From the NCBI GenBank assembly GCA_030611815.1, contig JAUWPC010000086.1, positions 1 through 11,205 on the forward strand: a stretch of 11,205 nucleotides of DNA, written 5' to 3'. The notes beneath the pieces are model-generated. The model was given only the letters and a program-made list of their open reading frames with translations, was not told where the DNA came from and made no database searches. Of this stretch, positions 1 through 6,713 are shown piece after piece. Position numbers and translations under genes: made by a program. Positions within the stretch are counted from its first letter, which is position 1, and every line of letters starts with the position of its first letter. The stretch is from Desulfobacteraceae bacterium. GTDB lineage: Bacteria > Desulfobacterota > DSM-4660 > Desulfatiglandales > Desulfatiglandaceae.

Positions 1-18
1 TCGAGAGGAGGAAACTAA

Positions 19-438
19 ATGGAAGATTGTATCTTTTGTAAAATCGTCAAGGGGGAGATTCCCAGCTTGAAGGTGTATGAAGATGAAAAGGTCCTAGCCT
101 TTGAGGACATCAATCCTATCTCACCCGGCCACACCCTCATCATCCCCAAGAGACATGCCAAGGACCTTTGGGAAATCTCCGGAGATGATCTAACTGCCAT
201 TCACTTAGCCTCAAAAAAGATTATCAAGGCTATTAAGGACGTATTGCAGCCTTCAGGTGTGGCCTGCGTTCAATTAAACGGGCCGGGCGCGAATCAGGTG
301 GTCTTGCACTACCATCTCCACTTAGTTCCCAGAATCCCGGGAGATCCTGAGCTTTCCGTAGCCACATGGGAGATTAAAGAGGGGGATATGGAGGCGGTCA
401 AGGAGACCGCCGATAGAATTGCGGCGGCGATAAGGTAA
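19..438 (+). CDS. HIT family protein (histidine triad nucleotide hydrolase)
   Basis: A complete 139-residue protein of usual length for bacterial HIT hydrolases, cytosolic enzymes that cleave nucleotide phosphoramidates, AMP-lysine-type adducts or dinucleoside polyphosphates. The histidine triad is HYHLHLVPR (His97, His99, His101), preceded by the family's LNGPGANQVV segment (87-96) that helps bind the nucleotide. The N-terminal C4-x2-C7 pair, together with His46 and His97, matches the zinc site found in many HINT-type members. FEDINPISPGHTLIIPKRH (28-46) is the typical core strand region. The start is fixed by a strong GAGGAGG ribosome site at 5-11, seven bases before ATG. The gene ends 60 bp before a convergent HNH gene and shares a terminator-like stem-loop with it. 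The natural substrate cannot be told from sequence; the family assignment itself is secure. Confidence 0.95.
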   Translation: MEDCIFCKIVKGEIPSLKVYEDEKVLAFEDINPISPGHTLIIPKRHAKDLWEISGDDLTAIHLASKKIIKAIKDVLQPSGVACVQLNGPGANQVVLHYHLHLVPRIPGDPELSVATWEIKEGDMEAVKETADRIAAAIR

Positions 439-461
439 AGAGAGGCCTCGTAAATCGTGTA

Positions 462-492
462 ACCGTTCATGGGTGCAGAACCCGTGAACGGT
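462..492. terminator. stem-loop between convergent HIT and HNH genes
   Basis: A 13-bp inverted repeat, ACCGTTCATGGGT (462-474) and ACCCGTGAACGGT (480-492), encloses a five-base loop. In plus-strand RNA the only imperfection is a G-U wobble; on the minus strand it becomes an A-C mismatch. Its position between two converging stop codons suggests a shared terminator. The following CTCTCTTA is only moderately U-rich, and no run of U is present on the minus-strand side, so efficiency as an intrinsic terminator is uncertain. Confidence 0.65.
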
Positions 493-497
493 CTCTC

Positions 498-1022
498 TTA
501 TTCAATCAGCTCCACATTCCAGTACAGGTAGTCCTGCCATGATGTGGGGACCTTGTTGAAACCGATTGTGATCCTCAGGGCGGGCAACCATTTCGGTTTG
601 GAAGGTTTGCGGATAAGCCTCATATTGGCTTCTTTAGGTGTGCGGCCTCCCTTTTTCCTGTTACATCCCATGCAGGAGGTAACAATATTATTCCAAAGGG
701 TCTTCCCCCCCCGGGACTTTGGAACTACATGGTCATAGCTTAGATCTTCCCCAGGGAGTTTCCGGCCGCAATACTGGCATTTGTACTTGTCTCTTGCGTA
801 GATGTTCTGCCTCGAGAACCTGATCTGGTTCTTTGGCCTCCTCACCATCATCAGTAGCCGGATCACTGAAGGAAGCTTAATGGTAAAGCTGACCGAATGG
901 ATATCCCGCCCATATTCTTCAAGCACCTCTACCTTGCCTAACATAAGGAGGGTTATCGCCTTTTTCCAGTTGATGACCCTCACCGGTTCGTAGGTGATAT
1001 TTAAGAGCAAGACCTGTTCCAT
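498..1022 (-). CDS. HNH endonuclease family protein
   Basis: A complete 174-residue protein of the small stand-alone HNH family whose N-terminus reads as LLLNITYEPVRVINWKKAI (5-23), a conserved region of unknown role. The nuclease domain lies at about 75-130: a zinc knuckle C82-x2-C85, the catalytic Asp97-His98 (YDHVVPKSRGG), Asn111/Asn112 (LWNN) and the second knuckle C117-x2-C120 followed by Asn121. All residues needed for the beta-beta-alpha metal fold and metal-dependent DNA cleavage are present, so it is probably active, although the cellular DNA target is unknown. Similar single-domain HNH proteins are widespread in bacterial chromosomes and are not obviously restriction, homing or phage enzymes. 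The ribosome site is weak (TTGAGAT just before ATG). No partner gene such as a methylase lies next to it. Confidence 0.92.
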   Translation of the reverse strand: MEQVLLLNITYEPVRVINWKKAITLLMLGKVEVLEEYGRDIHSVSFTIKLPSVIRLLMMVRRPKNQIRFSRQNIYARDKYKCQYCGRKLPGEDLSYDHVVPKSRGGKTLWNNIVTSCMGCNRKKGGRTPKEANMRLIRKPSKPKWLPALRITIGFNKVPTSWQDYLYWNVELIE

Positions 1023-1394
1023 ATCTCAATACCTGATCCGGATAGCCCTTTATTTAACATCGAACTTAGGGCTGTAGTCCTTAAAGTCTGGAAGATTTCA
1101 GCTTCCTAAAATTAGTCTATTATAACCTAAATAAATAAAAAACACAAGGATAAAATCAAGTTCAGGCGCTTTTTCCGTAAGTTGTCAATAAACCCGGGTA
1201 AGTACTTTGGGATGCCACATTTCTGGATTACCGCTCCCTGAAAAAAGGACCAAAACTCTATCTTATGGACTGGTCGGAAATCATGGATGAAGAAAAGAGA
1301 CGGTTGAATCTCTTTGAGCAAAGGCAGCGTTAAATCGTGGAGAGAAAAGGGTGCAACGATCCGGCCAGGTATCAATGAAATAGGGTGATCCCTT
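1023..1394. other. 370-bp spacer without a convincing intact gene
   Basis: This stretch separates the start of the HNH gene from the stop of the cytochrome gene, both on the minus strand. It is AT-rich around 1110-1160. It contains a possible plus-strand gene relic (listed separately) and a weak inverted repeat GGAAG/CTTCC near 1090-1106. I see no tRNA, no clear terminator for the cytochrome operon and no recognisable promoter for the HNH gene. A minus-strand open frame at 1127-1375 has low-complexity hydrophobic content and no ribosome site, and is not called. Confidence 0.6.
1202..1333 (+). pseudogene. possible C-terminal relic of a decayed gene (unidentified)
   Basis: In the plus frame starting at 1202, 43 sense codons end in TAA at 1331-1333. 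The reading (for example DATFLDYRSLKKGPKLYL and then DWSEIMDEEKRRLNLF) has the amino-acid balance and charged, helical C-terminus of a real protein rather than a random frame. It has no start codon near its beginning and is preceded in frame by a stop at 1199. A second plus frame is open from 1131 to 1241 (containing FRRFFRKLSINPGKYFG), so the two could be halves of one gene separated by a frameshift. I do not recognise the family. It could still be chance. Confidence 0.25.
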
Positions 1395-3176
1395 TCACTC
1401 GTGATGTGTTTTTGAGGCCTTAAGCCTTTCCTTATGCCACTCCTTTGTGGGCTGGAGCAACTTTCTCTGTTCCTCCCGGTTCAGGAGGCGCATGGTCTCA
1501 ACCGCTGGTGGGGACGGGATGGTTAGAACGTTGTCAATGGTGATTTCCTCCTGGATACCCAATCCTGCGGCCACCCTGTTTTGATGACAGGCGTTACACG
1601 CCCTCCCAAAGGGTGCTGTGGTATGAGGCACATAGGGCATAAACGCCCACCCTTTTCCGATGCCATCCCCCCTTGAAGGAGCAACACTGTCCAACACGCA
1701 ATTACCCTGGCGGTCTATGTAGGAGATGAGGTACTGATAAAGGGGGCGCAATATGGCGTACCTGCCGGCATGATCCACACCCAGAGGCATTTGCTCCCAC
1801 CGTCTGAACCTCCAGCCGAGAGACCAGATCCCCAAGTGCTCCCTGCCGGATAAACGGTCCATGGAAACAGGATAGACAGTGTCCGGGCTTTCCACATATT
1901 TTTTTAATTTTTTCTGCAGATAGGGATCCCCCTGGGCGGTAAGGTTCCACCACTTATAGTCATTAATCACATCCTCACGCATTACGCTCATACCATAGTC
2001 TTGATACGACCATTGGGCATGGCAGGCGCTGCACCGTACCTTTGCGTGGGCCTGGATCCTGTGACCGGTGGAATCTGGCGAAAAAAGAGGCAACCGGTGC
2101 TCCTTACCATGGTTTTTAGATATAAACAGGAACTCGCCTGACACCTTGCGAATCGCCCTGTTGGTCGGGTCAGGGGCAGTGTTATTGAAGCCTCCATGAC
2201 AATCGGCGCATGAGCGCTTTGGGACCTCCATCTCATAGCTGTATGTGTGCCCGTCTCCCATGACGTCTTTCCGGGTGTGGCAGTCAATGCACCAGAGCCC
2301 CTTTTCTGCATGAATATCCTTAGCCAAGTGGTGATGATTTGATCCATAGGTTGTTCCCCTTAATTTGCCGTTCACCATTGGCGACCGATAGGAATTGTTA
2401 TAATCGTGCTCGAACAGGCCCTCATAATCCGCTCCCACATGATTGTTGTTATGGCAGTGCATGCATTGCGCGTTCGGGATTAGCTTTGTAAATGTGTGCT
2501 TAGCCGGATACCCCTTTTTGGATTGATCGATTGCCTGGTCTTTACCGCGATATTGGCCGTCATTATTATAGAGCACATGACAGGCAGCGCACCCCGTTCC
2601 CCTGTAAAGGCCAGGGCTTTCGATGCCTTTGGTATTGATGTGGCATCTGAGGCATCGCCTCCTCAGAAAATCATCCACAAGCATGGCCGGGGTTTCGGGG
2701 TAGAGAGAGAGGTCGGCCTCTGGTAATGGCTTTAGAGGACCGCTCAGCCCATAAATGGCCGGGGTTGCCCTTTCCTGGGCGCCCCAGAGATACCGGGTCT
2801 GGTTGATAACCCCGGCCATTGTCGAATGAAGGGAGTTTTTGACCTGTTTGATCTCCTTTTCGTGACACTTTATGCAAAAGATCTCCATATTCTCGGGAGC
2901 TGAAGGGTTTCTGACGATCCCCTGGTGGTCTGTAAGCGCCTTCCCCTGGGGATCTTCAGGCCTCAGGTGGCAGACAGCGCACTTGAATGGATGGTCAGGA
3001 CTGATCGGCTCTATCCCCTTATGACAGTGGAGGCAGTCAGCGTAATCGATTTTTTCCTGGGCAGCGTTAATACTGCATGGGGGAACAGCAAACAGCGTTA
3101 AAAGCAGGGTGCTTATTAGACAAAATGCCGTGATGGTGAAAAGGAAAAGAGAATTGATTCTCCTCATTTCAGGCAT
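1395..3176 (-). CDS. exported decahaem c-type cytochrome
   Basis: A 593-residue protein with ten CXXCH haem-attachment motifs at about residues 48, 66, 101, 175, 196, 238, 296, 323, 382 and 527. An N-terminal hydrophobic stretch (8-31) followed by SINAAQ suggests a Sec signal peptide cleaved near residues 39-40, so the protein is periplasmic or exported. Covalent haem attachment would need a separate maturation system not seen here. The gap between motifs nine and ten (386-527) holds a haem-free, Trp/Tyr-rich segment that may be a globular or catalytic region. The protein aligns along its length with the neighbouring 606-residue cytochrome, sharing for instance VKNSL, GDG and PHTTA landmarks. 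Translation starts inside the tail of that gene (13-bp overlap) behind a strong GGAGGGAGG ribosome site, showing coupling. A role in respiratory electron transfer is inferred; no specific substrate can be named. Confidence 0.93.
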   Translation of the reverse strand: MPEMRRINSLFLFTITAFCLISTLLLTLFAVPPCSINAAQEKIDYADCLHCHKGIEPISPDHPFKCAVCHLRPEDPQGKALTDHQGIVRNPSAPENMEIFCIKCHEKEIKQVKNSLHSTMAGVINQTRYLWGAQERATPAIYGLSGPLKPLPEADLSLYPETPAMLVDDFLRRRCLRCHINTKGIESPGLYRGTGCAACHVLYNNDGQYRGKDQAIDQSKKGYPAKHTFTKLIPNAQCMHCHNNNHVGADYEGLFEHDYNNSYRSPMVNGKLRGTTYGSNHHHLAKDIHAEKGLWCIDCHTRKDVMGDGHTYSYEMEVPKRSCADCHGGFNNTAPDPTNRAIRKVSGEFLFISKNHGKEHRLPLFSPDSTGHRIQAHAKVRCSACHAQWSYQDYGMSVMREDVINDYKWWNLTAQGDPYLQKKLKKYVESPDTVYPVSMDRLSGREHLGIWSLGWRFRRWEQMPLGVDHAGRYAILRPLYQYLISYIDRQGNCVLDSVAPSRGDGIGKGWAFMPYVPHTTAPFGRACNACHQNRVAAGLGIQEEITIDNVLTIPSPPAVETMRLLNREEQRKLLQPTKEWHKERLKASKTHHE

Positions 3177-4984
3177 GGCGCCCCTCCCTCCATTTCAAAC
3201 CGCCTTTTGGATTCCTTGAAGTCCGCATAGATCTTGTCATCATAACGGTTATGACAGCCAAGGCAGGGATTGACTGAGAGTATCCGGTCGATCTCCTCTT
3301 TGTTGAAGGGCCTCACTCCTTTTCCCGAGCCTGATTGGAGCGGTTCCCCTCTCAGGTTTACAAAACCATCTAAGGGGAAGGAAAGATCCATGCCGGAAGA
3401 GGATGAGTCATAGGTTGGTCTGAACACTTGCTTACCACCCTTCTGATGGAGGATACCTTCTCCTAATCCAATGACCTTTGGGTCTTGATGACATTCAAGG
3501 CATCCCCTCGATTTCTTGGCAGTGGTATGGGGATCAAATGCCGATATGTTCATGATACTGAATGACTCGTCTTCCAAGTATCTGCCCGATTTGTCAAAGA
3601 CCGAGACGAACTCCTGGCACGGGGAGATCGGGAAGACCTCAAGACCATCTCTGATACCGAGGGCGGGCCTTGAAAAGCGGAGATAAGAGCGGGCCTCCTT
3701 CCACCTGCCGGGCGACATCTCGTTGCTTATCCAGTCTTTCTGCTTCTCAGATTTCTTATATGTCAGATGACACCCATAACACTGCGGTATCCAGATAGAG
3801 TGGCAGGCCTGGCAGGAGAGACGCTCGTGTCCCTTCAAACGGTGGTGAGGTTTATTGGACGATCGGATATCCATCTCAAAGGGCCGGCCATCCATCTTGC
3901 GGTAAAAGATTACCTTGCCGCCCTCTTTTTGGAGATTGTAGATAGGTGTCCCTTTTTTGCTGAGACCAACAGATTGTTCCCTTTTCCACGGGACCCGCTT
4001 GTTAAGAAAGGCTAATCGGCCTGCCAATGAATCAGGGCCTTTGGTCATAGAAAACTCCGGGGAATGGCACGTCTGACAGGTGATGTCGATTTGGGAATGC
4101 ATCCTGTCGTATCGCTTCCCGTCCCCCATCAGCCCGGTGGCGGTATGGCAGTCTATACATTCCATCCCGACCCTGCTGAAATGGATATCCGCCGGCAGGT
4201 CCAAAAAGAAACGGTTTCCTGACAGTCTCCTGCTGCTCAGGCCGGTCCCCTCATAGGGTGTCCCGTAACCCTCTGACTCGAACCTGCCGAAATAGGACAG
4301 GCCAATCCTTGCAGACCTGTTGTGGCACTTTATACAGTTTGCCGAAGGAATCCTTGTTGTCATCTCAGGGTGGTCAATGGCCTCGTTTTTCGGTTCTCCC
4401 TCTTTTTCATCATCCAGAATGTGACAATTGCTGCAACCGCCGCCCCTCCTGCCTATCTCTCCCTTGCGGTCGCCCCTTTTCTTCCACAAATGGCATCCCC
4501 CGCACATCTTTCGATAGTGATCAATGGCAAGATTTTGAGGTGGCGCCTTGCTGTAAAGATCCCTGACACCAACGCCCATAACAACGGGTGAGTCACCGGG
4601 GATATCCTTTCTATTAAGCCACTGTTCCTGGATAGTCTTTAGGATCCCTACGTTTGTGGCCATGAGACTGTTTTTGACACGGGCCGCAATATCCGCATGG
4701 CACCCTGTTTTCCCGCAGGTCCTATCCACAACACGGAGGTCCCCTGGATTTCGAACCATGGTAAAATGGGCCCTTTCTCTGTCTAATGAGTATCTGTTTC
4801 CCAAATGACAGGTATAACATCCAAAGGCCGAGATGGGATGGGATGGGTCCGGATTTTTCATCTCTTTGTGGCAGGATAAACACGCGTCCTTGAGTGGTTC
4901 AGAAGGCCGATTCAGTCGGCCTTCTTTGATAAAGAGGACTGCTGCGATGAGAACTAATGAAACGATTATGAGGATTTTTTTCAT
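3164..4984 (-). CDS. exported multihaem c-type cytochrome (11 CXXCH plus one CX4CH)
   Basis: A 606-residue protein with CXXCH motifs at about 35, 56, 161, 184, 217, 276, 303, 391, 402, 495 and 574, plus C90-GKTG-C95-H96, a CX4CH motif at the place where the paralogue has a normal CIKCH. CX4CH sites are known to bind haem in tetrahaem cytochromes c3, so up to twelve haems are possible. The N-terminus (3-20) is one hydrophobic segment with no clear cleavage site before the charged KEGRLNR, so it may be a membrane anchor rather than a removed signal. Compared with its paralogue it has extra motifs at 402 and 574. It is the first gene of a two-gene operon on the minus strand and its last codons overlap the next start. 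The tandem arrangement of related proteins points to a duplicated electron-transfer module, perhaps a membrane-linked and a soluble partner. The redox partner is unknown. Confidence 0.93.
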   Translation of the reverse strand: MKKILIIVSLVLIAAVLFIKEGRLNRPSEPLKDACLSCHKEMKNPDPSHPISAFGCYTCHLGNRYSLDRERAHFTMVRNPGDLRVVDRTCGKTGCHADIAARVKNSLMATNVGILKTIQEQWLNRKDIPGDSPVVMGVGVRDLYSKAPPQNLAIDHYRKMCGGCHLWKKRGDRKGEIGRRGGGCSNCHILDDEKEGEPKNEAIDHPEMTTRIPSANCIKCHNRSARIGLSYFGRFESEGYGTPYEGTGLSSRRLSGNRFFLDLPADIHFSRVGMECIDCHTATGLMGDGKRYDRMHSQIDITCQTCHSPEFSMTKGPDSLAGRLAFLNKRVPWKREQSVGLSKKGTPIYNLQKEGGKVIFYRKMDGRPFEMDIRSSNKPHHRLKGHERLSCQACHSIWIPQCYGCHLTYKKSEKQKDWISNEMSPGRWKEARSYLRFSRPALGIRDGLEVFPISPCQEFVSVFDKSGRYLEDESFSIMNISAFDPHTTAKKSRGCLECHQDPKVIGLGEGILHQKGGKQVFRPTYDSSSSGMDLSFPLDGFVNLRGEPLQSGSGKGVRPFNKEEIDRILSVNPCLGCHNRYDDKIYADFKESKRRFEMEGGAPCLK

Positions 4985-5079
4985 AGATCTTTGTGAAATA
5001 AAACTTTAAGCTTAAGGCTATTATGCCCTTCAACCCCTCATAAGTCCACATCTGATCGCTCATTTTTCTTCCGTATAAC

Positions 5080-5107
5080 TTGACAAAAAGAACCGGAGTC
5101 TTGTAAG
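5080..5107 (+). promoter_or_regulatory. possible sigma70-type promoter for the envelope-protein gene
   Basis: A perfect -35 hexamer TTGACA (5080-5085) is followed after 16 bp by TGTAAG (5102-5107), which matches four of six -10 positions. If used, it gives a leader of about 200 nt that contains both the GTCRGAR and GGCGYRA heptamer arrays. The weak -10 and long leader keep confidence low. Confidence 0.3.
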
Positions 5108-5127
5108 CTATCCGTATCCCCGCTGAA

Positions 5128-5162
5128 GTCGGAGGTCGGAAGTCAGAAGTCGGAAGTCAGAA
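5128..5162 (+). repeat. heptamer array, five units, consensus GTCRGAR
   Basis: Five head-to-tail 7-bp units begin at 5128, 5135, 5142, 5149 and 5156, reading GTCGGAG, GTCGGAA, GTCAGAA, GTCGGAA and GTCAGAA. The purine positions alternate but the period is exact. The same unit family appears on the opposite strand at 10379-10420. Confidence 0.9.
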
Positions 5163-5229
5163 AAACGAGTGATCAGTATCGAGTATTCCCGCTTAAAAAC
5201 GGGATCGTTGACAAGTGTAAAGACTTTTA

Positions 5230-5257
5230 GGCGTAAGGCGCAAGGCGCGAGGCGTAA
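5230..5257 (+). repeat. heptamer array, four units, consensus GGCGYRA
   Basis: Four exact 7-bp units start at 5230, 5237, 5244 and 5251, reading GGCGTAA, GGCGCAA, GGCGCGA and GGCGTAA. They are unrelated in sequence to the array about 70 bp upstream but have the same period. Confidence 0.9.
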
Positions 5258-5283
5258 GGAACTCAACGGGAATCAAATATCCT

Positions 5284-5304
5284 GCATCTTGCATCCATCA
5301 TCCA
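5284..5304 (+). repeat. short period-7 tract, three units (GCATCYW-like)
   Basis: GCATCTT, GCATCCA and TCATCCA follow each other without gaps, ending just before the AGAGAGGACAGG ribosome-site region of the downstream gene. Three units alone could be chance; its company with other period-7 arrays makes it worth recording. Confidence 0.5.
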
Positions 5305-5320
5305 TAGAGAGGACAGGAAA

Positions 5321-6349
5321 GTGAGAAAAAAAGATCGAATAGTTACTTTATTGATTGCCACTGGCGTTTTGTTTTTTGTTTTGGGCCCTTTCACCGACGC
5401 CGGGGCACAATCAGGTCCAAAGAATGAGGCAGCGCCGATTGCAGGCACTGATGATGTGGCCCAGGGCCCCATAGGCATCGATGTTTCGGAGCTGACCGAC
5501 GTGGAGGCCCTCGGGTTTTTGTCACCTGAGGAGGTGAGTCCGTGGGGGCGTCTGTTTGCAGATGAGACAGAGAGGCTTCTCTTGGCAGAGGGCGACACGG
5601 TTTATGTGGCCTTTGATAAGGGACATAACGTAAAGCCAGGAGACCTTTTCACCGTTTACAAAAGCTCCCGGGAACTCGATCACCCTCTTACAGGGAGAGA
5701 TCTGGGATATGTCGTCTCCTTCTTGGGGAGGGTTGTGTTGAAGAGGGAGGTTAAGCCTGATCTATACAAGGCAAAAATTGTTGAAAGCTACAGCCCGATG
5801 CGCGTGGGGGACACTCTCTTCCCTTTTACCTGGATATCTCCATGTGTTCAGCTTTCCGCCCCCGAATGGAAAAAGCTGAAAGAGCGTGACGGGTTTAAAC
5901 TACCGGTTGTAGCTTCCAAGGATTTGAAGGAGATTATGGGTCAATTTTCGGTCGTTTACATGAATCATGGCCTCAAACATGGTATCCGCAGGGGCAATTT
6001 CTTCGAGATAGTGACCAAACCGGAAACAGATAGGCCAAAGGAACCTGCCCTCCCTGATCAGGCATTGGGTTATCTCCTCGTCTTGGAATCGAGACCGAGT
6101 ACTTCAACCGGAATAGTTATTACGGCCAGGAGAGAATTTTCCAGCGGCGCCATGGTCAAGGCGATCGACTTGAACAGGGAACTGAGAAATATCTTAATCC
6201 ATTATGGGGATGTCGACCCAAAAAGCTCAGATATTGAAGATAATCCATTGCAGGTACTGAAAAGGCTGGAAAGGAAAACCGATCCTAAACCTGATCTGCC
6301 TGAGGCCCTTCGTCTATTAGCAACAATGCGAAAATGTCAGACACAATAG
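5321..6349 (+). CDS. exported two-module envelope protein, unassigned family (LysM-associated type)
   Basis: A 342-residue protein starting at GTG, with AGAGAGGACAGG upstream as ribosome site. Residues 7-29 form a signal peptide with likely cleavage at AGA|QS, so the mature protein is periplasmic or surface located. The body contains two copies of one beta-rich module: the first around 88-168 (GDTVYVAF...VKPGDLFTVYK...LGYVVSFLGRV...VGDTLFPF) and a more diverged second around 207-283 (FSVVYM...IRRGNFFEIV...LGYLLVLES...). From memory, modules of this look occur in deltaproteobacterial proteins that also carry a LysM peptidoglycan-binding domain, often beside dprA; no LysM is visible here. The C-terminal 60 residues look helical and charged. 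I cannot assign a biochemical activity; cell-envelope binding or structural work is an inference. A 9-10-bp repeat cluster begins ten bases after its stop. Confidence 0.75.
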   Translation: MRKKDRIVTLLIATGVLFFVLGPFTDAGAQSGPKNEAAPIAGTDDVAQGPIGIDVSELTDVEALGFLSPEEVSPWGRLFADETERLLLAEGDTVYVAFDKGHNVKPGDLFTVYKSSRELDHPLTGRDLGYVVSFLGRVVLKREVKPDLYKAKIVESYSPMRVGDTLFPFTWISPCVQLSAPEWKKLKERDGFKLPVVASKDLKEIMGQFSVVYMNHGLKHGIRRGNFFEIVTKPETDRPKEPALPDQALGYLLVLESRPSTSTGIVITARREFSSGAMVKAIDLNRELRNILIHYGDVDPKSSDIEDNPLQVLKRLERKTDPKPDLPEALRLLATMRKCQTQ

Positions 6350-6358
6350 GCCGGAAAA

Positions 6359-6398
6359 GTGCCTAAAGTGAGCTAAAGTGCCTAAAATGCCTAAAGTT
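6359..6398 (+). repeat. post-stop tandem repeat, 9-10-bp units (copy 1)
   Basis: Units GTGCCTAAA, GTGAGCTAAA, GTGCCTAAA and ATGCCTAAA, then GTT, start ten bases after the stop of the envelope-protein gene. A 22-bp stretch of it (6360-6381) is identical to 7915-7936 after dprA. It has no dyad symmetry and no U-tract, so it is not an ordinary terminator. Confidence 0.9.
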
Positions 6399-6445
6399 AT
6401 GGAGCTACCAACTCATATATGGTTCCAAATATTAAATGTGGAGAA

Positions 6446-6462
6446 TCCCGCGCTACGCGGGA
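6446..6462. repeat. GC-rich palindrome, 7-bp stem
   Basis: TCCCGCG and CGCGGGA enclose a three-base CTA loop, within the context GAGAA...GTGAAATC. It resembles dispersed palindromic intergenic elements found in many copies in other genomes, but only one copy of this exact form is in the window. No T-run follows, which argues against a simple terminator. Confidence 0.7.
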
Positions 6463-6506
6463 GTGAAATCAAACAACATGAAAAAATTGAGTGACCATTC
6501 ATACTT

Positions 6507-6544
6507 CGGAAACCCCTTCTACCCCGCTTTAGCGGGGCTTTCCG
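6507..6544. repeat. nested palindrome, possible terminator
   Basis: An inner stem CCCCGCT/AGCGGGG (6522-6528 with 6531-6537, or a four-base loop with one pair fewer) lies inside an outer stem CGGAAA/TTTCCG (6507-6512 with 6539-6544). The inner hairpin followed by CTTTCC could act as a weak terminator for the envelope-protein transcript, or the whole may be a dispersed palindromic element. Confidence 0.6.
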
Positions 6545-6630
6545 GACATTGAAAAAATGTTCTTGTGCTTTTTGCCCAAGATATAATTGGTAACTGTCTG
6601 AAGCTAACCACTGATAATAATTCGCAATTG

Positions 6631-6654
6631 CCCGTAAAAAGGACTTTTTACGGG
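6631..6654. repeat. perfect 10-bp hairpin with GGAC loop
   Basis: CCCGTAAAAA (6631-6640) and TTTTTACGGG (6645-6654) are perfect inverted repeats around a four-base loop. On the plus strand no U-run follows the stem. The five A-U pairs in the upper stem and location 30 bp before the likely dprA promoter fit a terminator of upstream transcripts read as a stem with internal U-run, a protein-binding operator, or cruciform-forming DNA. Confidence 0.75.
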
Positions 6655-6684
6655 TGTGTCATTACCTGTTCGCCGAGAAAAGAC

Positions 6685-6713
6685 TTGACTAATCTGCGTG
6701 ACCCTGTTTTATA
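6685..6713 (+). promoter_or_regulatory. sigma70-like promoter upstream of dprA
   Basis: TTGACT (6685-6690) and TTTATA (6708-6713) are separated by 17 bp; an overlapping TATATT at 6710-6715 would give a 19-bp spacer. Transcription from here would leave a leader of roughly 80 nt before the dprA GTG and could continue into topA, because no terminator is visible between them. Confidence 0.5.

Larger units (their letters stand above)
4985..5320. other. divergent intergenic region with heptamer repeats
   Basis: This 336-bp region lies between the divergently transcribed cytochrome operon and the envelope-protein gene. It holds a possible plus-strand promoter, three short arrays of 7-bp repeats, and a small imperfect hairpin TCCCG...CGGGA (5187-5191 with 5200-5204). 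A second TTGACA occurs at 5208-5213, but the bases where a -10 would fall are occupied by the start of the second array and do not resemble one. I could not settle on a promoter for the cytochrome operon. Confidence 0.6.

Noticed and set aside
498..1022. HNH gene as part of a restriction, toxin or homing system
   Set aside because: No methylase, immunity gene, intron or phage gene is next to it, and the protein fits a common stand-alone chromosomal family.
1127..1375. Minus-strand 82-codon open frame in the gap after the cytochrome genes
   Set aside because: No ribosome site, a composition dominated by hydrophobic runs, and the opposite strand reads more like protein.
2496..2726. Plus-strand and alternative-frame open readings inside the cytochrome genes
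   Set aside because: They are complements or shifted frames of two well-supported multihaem cytochromes; ten and twelve haem motifs fix the true frames.
1395..4984. Extracellular cytochrome nanowire or outer-membrane porin-cytochrome complex
   Set aside because: No beta-barrel porin or lipoprotein signal is seen, and the sequences could not be matched to a known filament cytochrome by eye.
5263..5598. Minus-strand 111-codon open frame (Ser/Pro/Ala-rich)
   Set aside because: It is the complement of the signal-peptide gene, which has a ribosome site, signal peptide and domain structure.
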